Shown here piece after piece: positions 15,305 through 23,486 of a DNA stretch of 64,000 bases. The stretch's first letter is position 1. Every line of letters starts with the position of its first letter. Source of the stretch: Nitrospirota bacterium (lineage in GTDB: Bacteria > Nitrospirota > Thermodesulfovibrionia > Thermodesulfovibrionales > JdFR-85); the NCBI GenBank assembly GCA_035873375.1, contig JAYWMQ010000027.1, forward strand, positions 1-64,000, read 5' to 3'. The notes under the pieces are model-generated. The model saw nothing but the letters and a program-made list of their open reading frames with translations. It did not search any database and was not told the DNA's origin. Position numbers and translations under genes: made by a program.

Positions 15305-16929
15305 AAGTTGAGTATCACCTCCAGCAGTTCGTCGGTGACCTTTATGAGTTTTGCCCCTGCCTCGAATGCCTTCTGGTATCTGATGAGGTTTGCAGCCTCT
15401 TCATCAAGGTTAACCCCCGATACTGATTCCCTTCTCATATTCAGCTCATTAAGCAGGCTCTGTTCAAAGTCCGTACTGTCCTGTGCAGTGCTGCTCATGG
15501 AGCCTGTAAGGGTTACTATTGTACGGTAGTAATCGTTAAAAGTGTTCCCTATGTCTGAAACATCCCCCTGATACAGATCAATCATGGCAAGTGCGTTTCT
15601 GTTGTCCCCCGGCAGGGTGTAATCATAGGTTGATGCCGCCACGTCTTCAGCAGAAGATATATTGAGGGCGAAGTTTTCAATGGATAGCTCAAGAGGAGTT
15701 ACAAGGAATTTATCTCCTCCCTGGGGGCCGCCGGCATCATCTGATACTACTATCTCCATACCGTCAAATGCTATTGTACTGCCGGAGGTATAGGTAGTCG
15801 GGGGAACAACGGTCGTATCCGTTGCAAGGTCAACTACACTGTATGTGGATGAATCGCTGAACCGTATTTCATATTCGTGGAGTGTCAGCTGGCTTAGGTC
15901 GGAGATGGTTTTAGAGGTTACAGCCGTCCCGTCCGAGTAATCCCTTGTAAATAACTGAAGCGGGGCAAAGAAGTCGTTGTCCGTTGACCCTCCAAGATCA
16001 TATCCCTGCCGGTGCTGCAGATTTGTCTCCTTTACGATGGAGGCAACAAGGCTCCTGAAATTCTTCAGCGGGCCTTCCTGAATATCCTCCCTTGATGCAA
16101 GAAGGCCTGACAGGGCACCTCTTGAGATGTAATCATTTACCCGGTCATTGCCTGCCATTATGTCTATGGTATTGTCAGGGTTTACTACAGAAGCAAGTGC
16201 AAAAGAGCTTTCCCGTTCAACGAGGTTTTTGTTGCCCATCACTATGGTAACCCGTCCGGAGTCGTCTTCAAAAGAGCTGAACCCGATCAGCTCGCTCAAT
16301 TGTCCCATCAGGTTATCCCGTTTGTCTCTCAGGTCGCTTGCCTCATAGGAGGAACCGGCTTCCACCTCTGTTATCATCCCGTTCATGGATGCAATCTTGC
16401 TGGTTATAGTGTTTATCCTGTCAATCGAATCTTCTATCTCGCTGTCTGTATGTTTTACAGTCTCCCTGAGTGAGCGTTCCATATCCTTTGCCATGGATAT
16501 CAACCCCCTGGCCCTCTGCAAAAGGACAGAGCGTTGTGGCAGAGCCTCAGGGTTATCAGCTACTTCCTGCCAGGTATTTATGTATTCATTGAAGGAGCCG
16601 GAAAATTTTGGGGACTGTTGTTCATTAAATACCTCTTCGACCTGCCTGAACACATTTCCGAGGCTGTTCGACCTGGCAAAGTTTTGCTGCTGAAGTAGTA
16701 TCTGGTTTTGCAGGAGGTTGTCGTAATGGCGTCTTATGTGTCCGACGGTGACACCCCGTCCAATAAAACCCGCCCTGGTCCTTCCCGGTGTCTGTATATC
16801 AAGGATCGCCTCCTTGCGTGAAAAACCGGGGGTATTGATATTGGCAATATTATTTGCCGTTACATCAAGGGCAGCCCGGCTTGCAAAGATGGCGGATTTC
16901 CCGATATCAAAGAGTCCGAATATTGCCAT
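15301..16929 (-). CDS. flgK: Flagellar hook-associated protein FlgK
   Basis: A 542-residue FlgK (HAP1). The N-terminus has the rod/hook/HAP signature (Ala-Leu-Asp-Val-Thr-Ala-Asn-Asn-Ile-Ala-Asn-Ile-Asn-Thr-Pro-Gly-Phe-Ser-Arg) and the C-terminus the amphipathic helix with Glu-Ala-Ala-Asn-Leu-Ile-Arg-Tyr-Gln-Lys-Ala-Phe. It forms the first junction zone between hook and filament; FlgN is its chaperone and is encoded just upstream. Confidence 0.96.
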   Translation of the reverse strand: MAIFGLFDIGKSAIFASRAALDVTANNIANINTPGFSRKEAILDIQTPGRTRAGFIGRGVTVGHIRRHYDNLLQNQILLQQQNFARSNSLGNVFRQVEEVFNEQQSPKFSGSFNEYINTWQEVADNPEALPQRSVLLQRARGLISMAKDMERSLRETVKHTDSEIEDSIDRINTITSKIASMNGMITEVEAGSSYEASDLRDKRDNLMGQLSELIGFSSFEDDSGRVTIVMGNKNLVERESSFALASVVNPDNTIDIMAGNDRVNDYISRGALSGLLASREDIQEGPLKNFRSLVASIVKETNLQHRQGYDLGGSTDNDFFAPLQLFTRDYSDGTAVTSKTISDLSQLTLHEYEIRFSDSSTYSVVDLATDTTVVPPTTYTSGSTIAFDGMEIVVSDDAGGPQGGDKFLVTPLELSIENFALNISSAEDVAASTYDYTLPGDNRNALAMIDLYQGDVSDIGNTFNDYYRTIVTLTGSMSSTAQDSTDFEQSLLNELNMRRESVSGVNLDEEAANLIRYQKAFEAGAKLIKVTDELLEVILNL

Positions 16930-16969
16930 CAGGCTGGTATCTCCATAGAGGGCTTTTTATTTGCAACCA

Positions 16970-17410
16970 TCAGGCCTCCCTTGAGATGGTGCCTGAAGGC
17001 GAGGCTTTAATGTCAAAGGTCTGGAAAAAGGCGGATGAGACCCTGAGATGAAGGGATGCCCGTTCTATGAGCAGTCTGTTGATCTCATTCAGTTCTCCTA
17101 TGCCCTGCATGAGACTGAGGAGCTGAGAGCGGAGATCGAGGAATTTTTTGTTTCCGGTAATACTGTGAAGGTCGGAAATACTTCTCCCCCCCTCCCTGTC
17201 TCCGAAGAATTCATCAGCAAGTCTCTTCCTCTCTTCTTCAAGGAGTCTTAACTGGAGCACTATATTGTCTTTTTCTTTGGCAAGGGTTTCAACCGCTAAA
17301 GGGTCAAAGGAGACGATCGCCTCTTTTTCACCCTTCAGCAGGTCATAGAGCCTTGAGTAACTCCTTACCTGTTCTTCGAGTATCTTCAGTATCCGGGCTG
17401 AATTCTTCAT
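16970..17410 (-). CDS. flgN: FlgN-type flagellar export chaperone
   Basis: A 146-residue, almost entirely helical protein with coiled-coil heptads throughout, matching FlgN in size and in position between flgM and flgK. FlgN keeps FlgK and FlgL unfolded and delivers them to the export gate. Sequence similarity in this family is weak, so the assignment rests partly on context. It overlaps flgM by 4 nt. Confidence 0.82.
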   Translation of the reverse strand: MKNSARILKILEEQVRSYSRLYDLLKGEKEAIVSFDPLAVETLAKEKDNIVLQLRLLEEERKRLADEFFGDREGGRSISDLHSITGNKKFLDLRSQLLSLMQGIGELNEINRLLIERASLHLRVSSAFFQTFDIKASPSGTISREA

Positions 17411-17700
17411 ATCTCCTCTAACATCCTGCTGAGAACCTTTGCAGGGTCTATCCTGTATGTGCCAGCCTCGATGGCCTGCCTGATAGCCTCAACCCTGTCA
17501 GCCCTTACCTCGGGGAGTTTTTGAATTTCTGCCTTCATCTCGTTAATTTCCTTTGCCTTGCCCGAAACCTCGACACGGTCAGCTACTGTCTTACTGCCCT
17601 GTAACTGCTCGCTTTTTCCGGTGGCATCCTTGCCTTGTGCCTTCTGAGCCCTGAGATAAACATCCTGTCCCTCAGGAGGCTTTCCACCGTAAATCTTCAT
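17407..17700 (-). CDS. flgM: Anti-sigma-28 factor FlgM
   Basis: A 97-residue FlgM with the typical disordered N-terminal half and a C-terminal sigma-binding helix region (Arg-Val-Glu-Ala-Ile-Arg-Gln-Ala-Ile-Glu-Ala-Gly-Thr-Tyr ... Lys-Val-Leu-Ser-Arg-Met-Leu). It holds FliA inactive until exported through the completed hook-basal body. ATG 17700 has an AGGAGGGG site. A near-perfect sigma-28 promoter lies just upstream, giving the classical FlgM/FliA feedback loop. Confidence 0.93.
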   Translation of the reverse strand: MKIYGGKPPEGQDVYLRAQKAQGKDATGKSEQLQGSKTVADRVEVSGKAKEINEMKAEIQKLPEVRADRVEAIRQAIEAGTYRIDPAKVLSRMLEEI

Positions 17701-17748
17701 TTAACCCCTCCTTAAACAAAATTTGCTATGACTTTATACTATAAAATA

Positions 17749-17775
17749 TTATCGGCCGGAGGCAAAAAAACTTTA
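17749..17775 (-). promoter_or_regulatory. Sigma-28 (FliA) promoter of the flgM-N-K-L-csrA-fliW unit
   Basis: Read on the minus strand, TAAAGTTT (-35) is followed, 15 nt after TAAA, by GCCGATAA (-10), matching the FliA consensus at every conserved base. Transcription would start near 17741, about 40 nt before flgM. The -35 element overlaps the end of the flgJ-like gene, so late-class genes are separated from the upstream basal-body genes. Confidence 0.9.
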
Positions 17776-18078
17776 ATCTTCATTCCCCCGGAGTGATTTC
17801 ATGAGCATTTCAGAAATTCCCGTGCCCCTTTCAGCAAGGGTCTTTGCGAGTTCCATATCAAAGAGCGTCTGAAATACATCACCGGACAGTCCTCCCTGAA
17901 AGAGCCCCTTACCGTTCATGCCACGCATGCCCTTCAGGAGTTCATAGATAAAGAGGGATTCAAATTTCCGGGCCACCCGTTCTGTTTCCGCTTCAGACGT
18001 TTTGTTTCCGGCATCTGTTCTGTTATCCTGGTCTCGAGGCACTGTGCTGTAAATTGAAAGAATAGACGGATCAATCAT
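17773..18078 (-). CDS. flgJ: Rod-binding protein, FlgJ N-terminal domain type
   Basis: A 101-residue single-domain FlgJ (rod cap/rod-binding) lacking the muramidase domain of enterobacterial FlgJ, as is common outside gamma-proteobacteria. The core Phe-Glu-Ser-Leu-Phe-Ile-Tyr-Glu-Leu-Leu-Lys-Gly-Met-Arg and Met-Glu-Leu-Ala-Lys-Thr-Leu-Ala-Glu-Arg-Gly-Thr-Gly is the family signature. The start overlaps the flgI stop. It would help polymerise the rod through the peptidoglycan layer. Confidence 0.9.
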   Translation of the reverse strand: MIDPSILSIYSTVPRDQDNRTDAGNKTSEAETERVARKFESLFIYELLKGMRGMNGKGLFQGGLSGDVFQTLFDMELAKTLAERGTGISEMLMKSLRGNED

Positions 18079-19169
18079 CAGATAATCTCCAGTTCCGCCC
18101 TGAGAGCCCCTGAGGCCTTGAGGGCCTGAAGGATGGCTATCAGGTCGCGTGATGTAACACCCATGGCATTCAGCGCCCTCACCACCTCACCAAGCGAGGT
18201 GCCTGAGACCTGTATAAGGTGGGCCTTTTCCTCTTTTACCTTTACCTCTCTTGAAGGAACCACCACTGTCTCTCCCGCTGAGAATGAAGGTGGCTGGGAG
18301 ACCTGATATTCAGTTGTGATCTCTATGGTGAGACCTCCGTGGGCAATTGCTACAGGTGAGATGCGGACGTTTTCGCCTATTACTACAGTGCCTGTCCTTT
18401 CGTTGATTATTACCCTTGCAGGAAGATCAACAGCGACATTGATATTTTCAACAAGCCTTAGAAGTTCAACGATTCTTCCCTTGTATGGCTCAGGGACCTG
18501 CAGTGCCACGGTGGATGGGTCCAGGGCCGATGCGTATCCGTTCTTTAAAGCCCTGTTTATCTCCCTCATCATGTTTGAGGCCACAGTGAAGTCGGGATTG
18601 TGAAGTATTATTTTCACCTCGGTGAGTGAATTCAGTGACATGGGGATTTCCCTTTCAATAATAACGCCGTTTGGTATTCTTCCCACCGTGGGATGGTTTT
18701 TCTGGACACCGGTGCCCCCGCTGCCTGCAGAAAAGCCCCCTATTGAGACAGGGCCCTGTGCGAGGCCATAGACCTTTCCGTCAGGTCCTTTCAGGGGGGT
18801 CATAAGGAGAGTTCCGCCCTGTATATCCTTGGCATCGGCCATGGCAGAGACAAGCGCATCCACTCTGTTTCCGGCCCTTGGGAAGGGGGGCAGGGTTGCC
18901 GTGACCATTACGGTTGCCGTATTTTTTGCCTTTATGTCTCTTGGGTTGACAGTGAGACCCATCCGTGCCAGCATATTTGCCATGCTCTGCATGGTGGCCC
19001 TGCCCTTGTCCCCGGTTCCGTTCAGGCCTACAACCAGTCCGTACCCGACAAGCTGGTTCTCCCTTACACCCTCAATGGATGCAATGTCCTTTATCCTCTC
19101 GGCATTGACTGCCTGGTTCGGCAATACCAGAATAAGAACCATGACAGCACTGAATGCAATCCTTTTCAT
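18078..19169 (-). CDS. flgI: Flagellar P-ring protein FlgI
   Basis: A 363-residue FlgI with an N-terminal Sec signal peptide (Lys-Arg then about 18 hydrophobic residues, ending Val-Asn-Ala) and the family start of the mature part, Arg-Ile-Lys-Asp-Ile-Ala. Motifs Gly-Tyr-Gly-Leu-Val-Val-Gly-Leu-Asn-Gly-Thr-Gly-Asp and Asn-Thr-Ala-Thr-Val-Met-Val-Thr-Ala are clear. It forms the periplasmic bushing of the rod. ATG 19169 is chosen over GTG 19181, whose ribosome-binding site would touch the start. Confidence 0.96.
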   Translation of the reverse strand: MKRIAFSAVMVLILVLPNQAVNAERIKDIASIEGVRENQLVGYGLVVGLNGTGDKGRATMQSMANMLARMGLTVNPRDIKAKNTATVMVTATLPPFPRAGNRVDALVSAMADAKDIQGGTLLMTPLKGPDGKVYGLAQGPVSIGGFSAGSGGTGVQKNHPTVGRIPNGVIIEREIPMSLNSLTEVKIILHNPDFTVASNMMREINRALKNGYASALDPSTVALQVPEPYKGRIVELLRLVENINVAVDLPARVIINERTGTVVIGENVRISPVAIAHGGLTIEITTEYQVSQPPSFSAGETVVVPSREVKVKEEKAHLIQVSGTSLGEVVRALNAMGVTSRDLIAILQALKASGALRAELEII

Positions 19170-19192
19170 ATTCCTTGTCACCCCTTTTGATT

Positions 19193-19270
19193 GACGATTG
19201 AATATTGACGATTGAATATTGGAAAAACATCATTTTTCATTCGTCAATAGTCATTCGTCAATAATCAATC
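19193..19270. repeat. Short direct and inverted repeats between flgI and flgH
   Basis: A 14-bp unit GACGATTGAATATT occurs twice in tandem (19193-19220) and is followed by inverted copies of its core (ATTCGTCAATA type, 19240-19265) forming a potential hairpin next to the flgH stop. Related ATTGACTATTG heptad-like repeats occur near 52207-52231. Origin unknown. Confidence 0.65.
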
Positions 19271-19990
19271 CTAAAACGGCCATATCCTGTCAACTATGTT
19301 TCCAAGCCAGCCCGAGACCTGCTTGTTGTCGATTATTCCGTCACCTACGAGGAATATCCGGGCATCGGCAACCTTTGTGCTGTAAATGGTGTTGTTTGTG
19401 GATATGTCGTCAGGTCTTATCAGGCCTTTCAGCACAAGGACCTGTTTTTCATAGTTCAGTGTTACCTCTTTCCTTGATTCTATAACGAGGTTCCCATTGG
19501 GCAGGACGTCAATGACCCTTGCCGTGATGGTGCCCTTGAGAGAGCCCTCTCTTGTTGTCTCCCCTGTACCCTGAAAATCATTCTTGAATGAACTGCCTGC
19601 TGTTGGCGAAAAAGTATTGCCCTTCCCGTAGAGATTGTTCAGGTTCATGTTGAGAGGAGCACCGAAGAAAGCATCTATGCCCGCATTCAGGGTTGAATCC
19701 TTTGCTGTCTTTGTCTCTGCCTTTTTGCTCCCTGATACGTTTTCAATGATCAGTACGGTTACAAGGTCGTTTAGCCGCCTGGCCCTTCTGTCCTCAAACA
19801 GGCTTGCCCTTTCCCGGTAGATGGAGCCTGGGGTGGTATATCGGTGCTCTGATGAAGCCGGTACTGTTATATAATTGGGGGATGGTGGCGGAAGCGTATT
19901 TGTGGATGCACACCCCGCAGAGAATAACATTATTAAGGTTCCCAGGGTTGACAGCAGGACATTGTTCCTGTTTGGACTATGGTTGCACAT
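19271..19990 (-). CDS. flgH: Flagellar L-ring lipoprotein FlgH
   Basis: A 239-residue FlgH with a lipobox (Phe-Ser-Ala-Gly-Cys, Cys27), so the mature protein is anchored in the outer membrane where it forms the L ring. Conserved elements include Ser-Leu-Phe-Glu-Asp near residue 63, Asn-Asp-Leu-Val-Thr-Val and Leu-Ile-Arg-Pro-Asp-Asp-Ile near the C-terminus. The start overlaps the end of flgA. Its presence with FlgI confirms a Gram-negative envelope. Confidence 0.95.
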   Translation of the reverse strand: MCNHSPNRNNVLLSTLGTLIMLFSAGCASTNTLPPPSPNYITVPASSEHRYTTPGSIYRERASLFEDRRARRLNDLVTVLIIENVSGSKKAETKTAKDSTLNAGIDAFFGAPLNMNLNNLYGKGNTFSPTAGSSFKNDFQGTGETTREGSLKGTITARVIDVLPNGNLVIESRKEVTLNYEKQVLVLKGLIRPDDISTNNTIYSTKVADARIFLVGDGIIDNKQVSGWLGNIVDRIWPF

Positions 19991-20606
19991 TTACTGTTCC
20001 CCTGTTTTCTACAATTCCGGTTATTGTCTTTCTTGATCTCAGATTCATCACGGATATCTCCATTTTGGAGAAGCCGTCCTCTTTGGCCACGCCTGGTGCG
20101 GTCACCCGCAGTGAATTGGATTTGTAAAAGAGGGTAACACGCTGTCCCTTTTTGATCAGGGGTTTTTCACCTGTTATTGCCTCTGTCAAGGTGCTGTCTG
20201 CAGGCAATGACCTTTTCAGTACCTTTCCCCTTGCCATCCTTATATCTCTTATTGCACCCCTGGGGATTTTTCTGACATCCATCATCGTGGCATAGACATC
20301 AGTGCTGCTGATAAGGGTTCCTCTGTATAATGCCCTTCTGGTCTTTACAACCTGTTCCCTTGCCGTTATGTATGCCTTTATTCGCACTTCCCTGTTATCA
20401 GCGAACCGGAATATGAAAGAAGCCCTGCCAAGGGGCCCCCTTTCAGTTATAATCTCAACCGGCCTGCTCCGGGGCAGGGCCTCGTCCGGGACAACCCTCT
20501 GTACCTGAATCTCCGGCCAGGGATAATTGTTCACGAGGTAGTCCTGAATAACGGCTTCAGGAGCCCATCCGGAGACGATTGTTAAGGCTATCAACAGGGA
20601 TATCAT
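19977..20606 (-). CDS. flgA: Flagellar P-ring assembly chaperone FlgA
   Basis: A 209-residue periplasmic protein with a short signal-like N-terminus and a C-terminal SAF domain (Arg-Arg-Ala-Leu-Tyr-Arg-Gly-Thr-Leu-Ile, then Arg-Met-Ala-Arg-Gly-Lys-Val-Leu-Lys-Arg and Lys-Lys-Gly-Gln-Arg-Val-Thr). FlgA assists polymerisation of FlgI into the P ring. Position between flgG and flgH agrees. Confidence 0.92.
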   Translation of the reverse strand: MISLLIALTIVSGWAPEAVIQDYLVNNYPWPEIQVQRVVPDEALPRSRPVEIITERGPLGRASFIFRFADNREVRIKAYITAREQVVKTRRALYRGTLISSTDVYATMMDVRKIPRGAIRDIRMARGKVLKRSLPADSTLTEAITGEKPLIKKGQRVTLFYKSNSLRVTAPGVAKEDGFSKMEISVMNLRSRKTITGIVENRGTVNVQP

Positions 20607-20617
20607 CAGTTTTGTCC

Positions 20618-21406
20618 TTACCTTCTAAGATTATTTGCTATCTGCATCATGTCATCCGCAGCCTGTACTACCTTTGAGTTAATCTCGTAGGCCCTCTGGC
20701 TTACAATCATCTGTACCATCTCGTCTACAATATTTACATTGCTGAGCTCAATAAATCCCTGCTGAATCGTTCCCAGACCTTCAGTGCCGGCGACGCCGGT
20801 GGTCGGCACGCCAGATGAAGCTGTCTCTTCAAAGAGATTCTTTCCAATTGACTTCAGGCCGCCCGGGTTGGAGAATTTTGCAATCTCAAGCTGTCCTACC
20901 TCGGTGGGAGCAGAGCTGCCGGGTTGTGTTGCATTTATACTTCCGTCCGAGTTTATGGTTATCTGGGTTGTATCTGACGGGATGGTTATCTCGGGTTCCA
21001 TGGGGTATCCTTCAGATGTTACAATTCTGCCCTCGCTATCCAGCTTGAATGCGCCGGCCCTTGTATAGGCAATCTCGCCATCCGGTTTTACGATCTGAAA
21101 GAAGCCGTCTCCCTCTACTACCATATCAAGGGGGTTTCCTGTGGGAGTAAAGTCTCCCTGCTCAAATAGCTTCTGAACAGCTACAGGTCTGACGCCGAGC
21201 CCGATCTGTATGCCTGAGGGCAACTGTGTGCCATCGGCGGAAGCCGCCCCCGGGGTCTTTATCTCCTCATACATCAGTTCCTGAAAATCAGCCCTGCTCC
21301 GTTTGTATCCGGGAGTATTTACATTTGCAAGGTTGTTGGCTATAACATCAATGTTCAGTTTCTGGGCTTCCATGCCTGTTGCAGCAATAAAGAGTGACCT
21401 TATCAT
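20618..21406 (-). CDS. flgG: Distal rod protein FlgG
   Basis: A 262-residue FlgG with the rod/hook N-terminal motif ([15 protein letters not shown]), the FlgG-specific Phe-Gln-Glu-Leu-Met-Tyr-Glu segment, and the C-terminal [11 protein letters not shown]. Length is the family standard. It forms the distal rod crossing to the outer membrane. Confidence 0.97.
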   Translation of the reverse strand: MIRSLFIAATGMEAQKLNIDVIANNLANVNTPGYKRSRADFQELMYEEIKTPGAASADGTQLPSGIQIGLGVRPVAVQKLFEQGDFTPTGNPLDMVVEGDGFFQIVKPDGEIAYTRAGAFKLDSEGRIVTSEGYPMEPEITIPSDTTQITINSDGSINATQPGSSAPTEVGQLEIAKFSNPGGLKSIGKNLFEETASSGVPTTGVAGTEGLGTIQQGFIELSNVNIVDEMVQMIVSQRAYEINSKVVQAADDMMQIANNLRR

Positions 21407-21408
21407 GA

Positions 21409-22122
21409 CTAAATCCTCCCTATCTCGTTTAGTGCCTTTGATGTGGCTGAATCAAAGGCCTGTATCATTTTCTGGTAAGTCTCAAACTCCCTTGTTGTTT
21501 TTATCATTCCGACCATCTCCTTTATAATATTTACATTAGAGCCCTCGATTACACCCGGCGAGACCCGTGAAGATGACTCAACCGGCTTCAAGTCCGCTGG
21601 GGCAAGGTATGTGGCTTCTCCTGCCTGAATGAGATTGTATGGCTGGGGAAAGTCAACAATTTTGAGCCTTCCCACTGTTGTATCATTTACCAGGATATCC
21701 CCTCCGGGTCCTATTTCCACCCTCCCCTGGGGGAGCTGAATCGGGGTATCATCCACACCCATCACCTTCAGTCCGTCAATGTTCAAGAGGTATCCCTCTT
21801 CATCAAGCCTGAAATCCCCCCTCCTTGTGTACCTTTCACCTTCAAGTACAAAGAAACCATCACCCTCAATGGCAACGTCAAGAGGGTTGCCGGTTTTTAT
21901 GAAGTCTCCGGCTGAAAAATCAGTGACGACTTTTCCCTTTTCTACCATGACGCGTTCAGGATTGGAGATATTTTCAGTAGAAGGCAGGAGAAAGGAGCTG
22001 AAGGATGTCCGTTCCTTTTTGTAGCCCGGAGTTGATGCATTGGCGATATTGCGCGCAGTGAGTGAGAGTTCTGCATCCTTGAGTATGGCGCCTGATGCCG
22101 CTATGTATATGCCTTTGTACAT
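21409..22122 (-). CDS. flgF: Proximal rod protein FlgF
   Basis: A 237-residue FlgF, paralogous to FlgG, with [14 protein letters not shown] and the C-terminal Val-Asn-Ile-Ile-Lys-Glu-Met-Val. I chose ATG 22122 (Met-Tyr-Lys-Gly-Ile-Tyr) because it matches the usual FlgF start; the frame stays open to ATG 22158 and neither start has a good ribosome-binding site. It is the first gene of the flgF-G-A-H-I-J series. Confidence 0.9.
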   Translation of the reverse strand: MYKGIYIAASGAILKDAELSLTARNIANASTPGYKKERTSFSSFLLPSTENISNPERVMVEKGKVVTDFSAGDFIKTGNPLDVAIEGDGFFVLEGERYTRRGDFRLDEEGYLLNIDGLKVMGVDDTPIQLPQGRVEIGPGGDILVNDTTVGRLKIVDFPQPYNLIQAGEATYLAPADLKPVESSSRVSPGVIEGSNVNIIKEMVGMIKTTREFETYQKMIQAFDSATSKALNEIGRI

Positions 22123-22206
22123 GACGGGTTTTGTTAAAGCAAGAGCTGTGCCAATCATTTATCGTTGGTGCAAAACTACTGTTTTAAGGAGTTCAGGCAG
22201 TCAGAG

Positions 22207-22292
22207 CGTGTCATAAATCATGAAAAAAATCTGCGATATTATTCTGAATCCACTTCAGAAATGCTGTGTTTTCAATACGTTGCGTTAAATGC
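22207..22292 (+). repeat. Dispersed ~85-bp repeat, copy A
   Basis: This stretch aligns along its length with 63593-63674: both have a GTGTCA start, a TGAAAAAA run, a central hairpin-like core (ATTCTGAA...TTCAGAA) and a tail with TTTCAA-x-ACGTGTTACGTT-like sequence ending in TGC. The two copies differ at many positions but keep order and spacing. It could be a REP- or MITE-like element. Confidence 0.6.
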
Positions 22293-22422
22293 AGAACCTA
22301 AAAACAGCTCATGGTGACAATCGAGATACGATTCGGGTATCAGAGTGGGCTGCAAAGCCGGGGGGGCCGGCAGGTGAATAATGGCGGCAAAATTTTGTCC
22401 TGAGGAGGAAAAAAGTTCCTCC

Positions 22423-22779
22423 TCAGGCATTCATGTTAATTATAAACTCAACCTCTCCACCGGGTATATCAAGGAGGCTTGCTATCTCTTCAATCTTCAG
22501 TCCCTTGCGGGATAGTAATACTACCTCTTTGTAACGGTAATCCAGTGTGCTTACAGGTTCCTGCGATATGTTTTCTGCCTGTATTAAGAGGTTCTCGAGG
22601 ATTTCAATCTTTTCATCCAGCCTCTGTTCAACTTCATTCAAAGCCCGGACCCTTGTGTCTACACGGCTCATAAGAAGAGATGAAAGCTCTTCAATCTCGG
22701 AGAGCTCGAGTTGCAGTAGTCTGTCTGCCTCCTTGATCTTTCCCGTCTTTTTCCGTTGCTTGAGAATCCCTTTAATCAT
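22423..22779 (-). CDS. Coiled-coil protein with C-terminal helix-turn-helix-like segment (DUF2802-like)
   Basis: A 118-residue cytoplasmic protein: basic N-terminus, a coiled coil over about residues 18-70, and a C-terminal segment (Tyr-Lys-Glu-Val-Val-Leu-Leu-Ser-Arg-Lys-Gly-Leu-Lys-Ile-Glu-Glu-Ile-Ala-Ser-Leu) resembling the sigma-like HTH found in DUF2802/DUF6115 proteins of flagellar clusters. ATG 22779 has an AGGAGG site. It lies between the rod genes and a Lys-rich small gene on the same strand, so a flagellar role is likely but unspecified. Confidence 0.65.
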   Translation of the reverse strand: MIKGILKQRKKTGKIKEADRLLQLELSEIEELSSLLMSRVDTRVRALNEVEQRLDEKIEILENLLIQAENISQEPVSTLDYRYKEVVLLSRKGLKIEEIASLLDIPGGEVEFIINMNA

Positions 22780-22813
22780 TTTTTTACCTCCTGAATCTGC
22801 CGGTACCCGGCGT

Positions 22814-22963
22814 CTAAGCCATTATATCCACGATGCCTTTCCTTTTCTTGTTTTTACCTTTGTCTTTTTTCTTCTTGCGCTTCTTCTCTTTTTGGGAAGT
22901 GATCTCAGGACGTTCCCTGATTACAGGTGTTTCGTTTACTTTATTTATCCTGTCTACCGGCAT
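22814..22963 (-). CDS. Small lysine-rich protein in flagellar cluster
   Basis: A 49-codon frame from ATG 22963 to TAG 22814, upstream of and on the same strand as the coiled-coil gene at 22423. The N-terminus (Met-Pro-Val-Asp-Arg-Ile) and the C-terminus (Lys-Gly-Ile-Val-Asp-Ile-Met-Ala) flank a very basic Lys/Arg stretch. Small proteins with such a PVDR start and a VDI-type ending occur in flagellar operons, to my knowledge without a known function. No good ribosome-binding site is visible, which lowers confidence. Confidence 0.45.
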   Translation of the reverse strand: MPVDRINKVNETPVIRERPEITSQKEKKRKKKKDKGKNKKRKGIVDIMA

Positions 22964-23075
22964 TAGTCTGGGTTGTATTAAAGGATAATTCTTCCTTGTC
23001 TTTCAATTCCACAGGAACTGTCAATTTCGTGACGGTTGTGGCGTCTGGCTGCCGTTTCTGCAGTCATTGAACGCC

Positions 23076-23403
23076 TCATTTGACTGTCTCTGGTTCATTA
23101 AAGCCTTGCTCTATGCCATGCAAGAGTCCTGCCACAATGTGTTCCTCTGCAAGCCTTCAGGTTTCAATATCTTTGCTGCCATATGTGACAAGGGGCAATC
23201 TGTACGCTTTTTTAGTATTAAATCCTGGTTCAAGAGAGTTTGCCTTTTTAAGTAATGCCTTGTCTTTTTATATCTTATCGGACAGCGGGAGGGTAACTTT
23301 AATCCGCAGTGGAACAAGGGAGCTGCAAAAATAAATCCTGAAGCTCCCCGCAACTTGCAGGCTTTGGTTTTCAACGGAGAACTGCTGAGAAATCGTGACA
23401 ATT
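23076..23403 (-). pseudogene. Possible decayed gene with two in-frame stops
   Basis: On the minus strand one frame gives protein-like sequence over ~108 codons interrupted only by a TAA near 23270 and a TGA near 23158. Segments such as Leu-Ala-Glu-Glu-His-Ile-Val-Ala-Gly-Leu-Leu-His-Gly-Ile-Glu-Gln and Lys-Lys-Ala-Asn-Ser-Leu-Glu-Pro-Gly-Phe look coding. No intact start or family could be recognised. The rest of the 22964-23486 gap appears non-coding. Confidence 0.35.
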
Positions 23404-23486
23404 GCTTGAAAAAATGCTGGAAAATCTGTTAGAGTCAAACTCTATATCCATAAATTATGTAAATCATTTCATGGTAGGGAGTCAGG

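Noticed and set aside
23156-23158. Second selenocysteine TGA in the frame upstream of pheA
   Set aside because: The same frame also has an upstream TAA, and no intact start or SECIS-like hairpin is evident, so decay is more likely.
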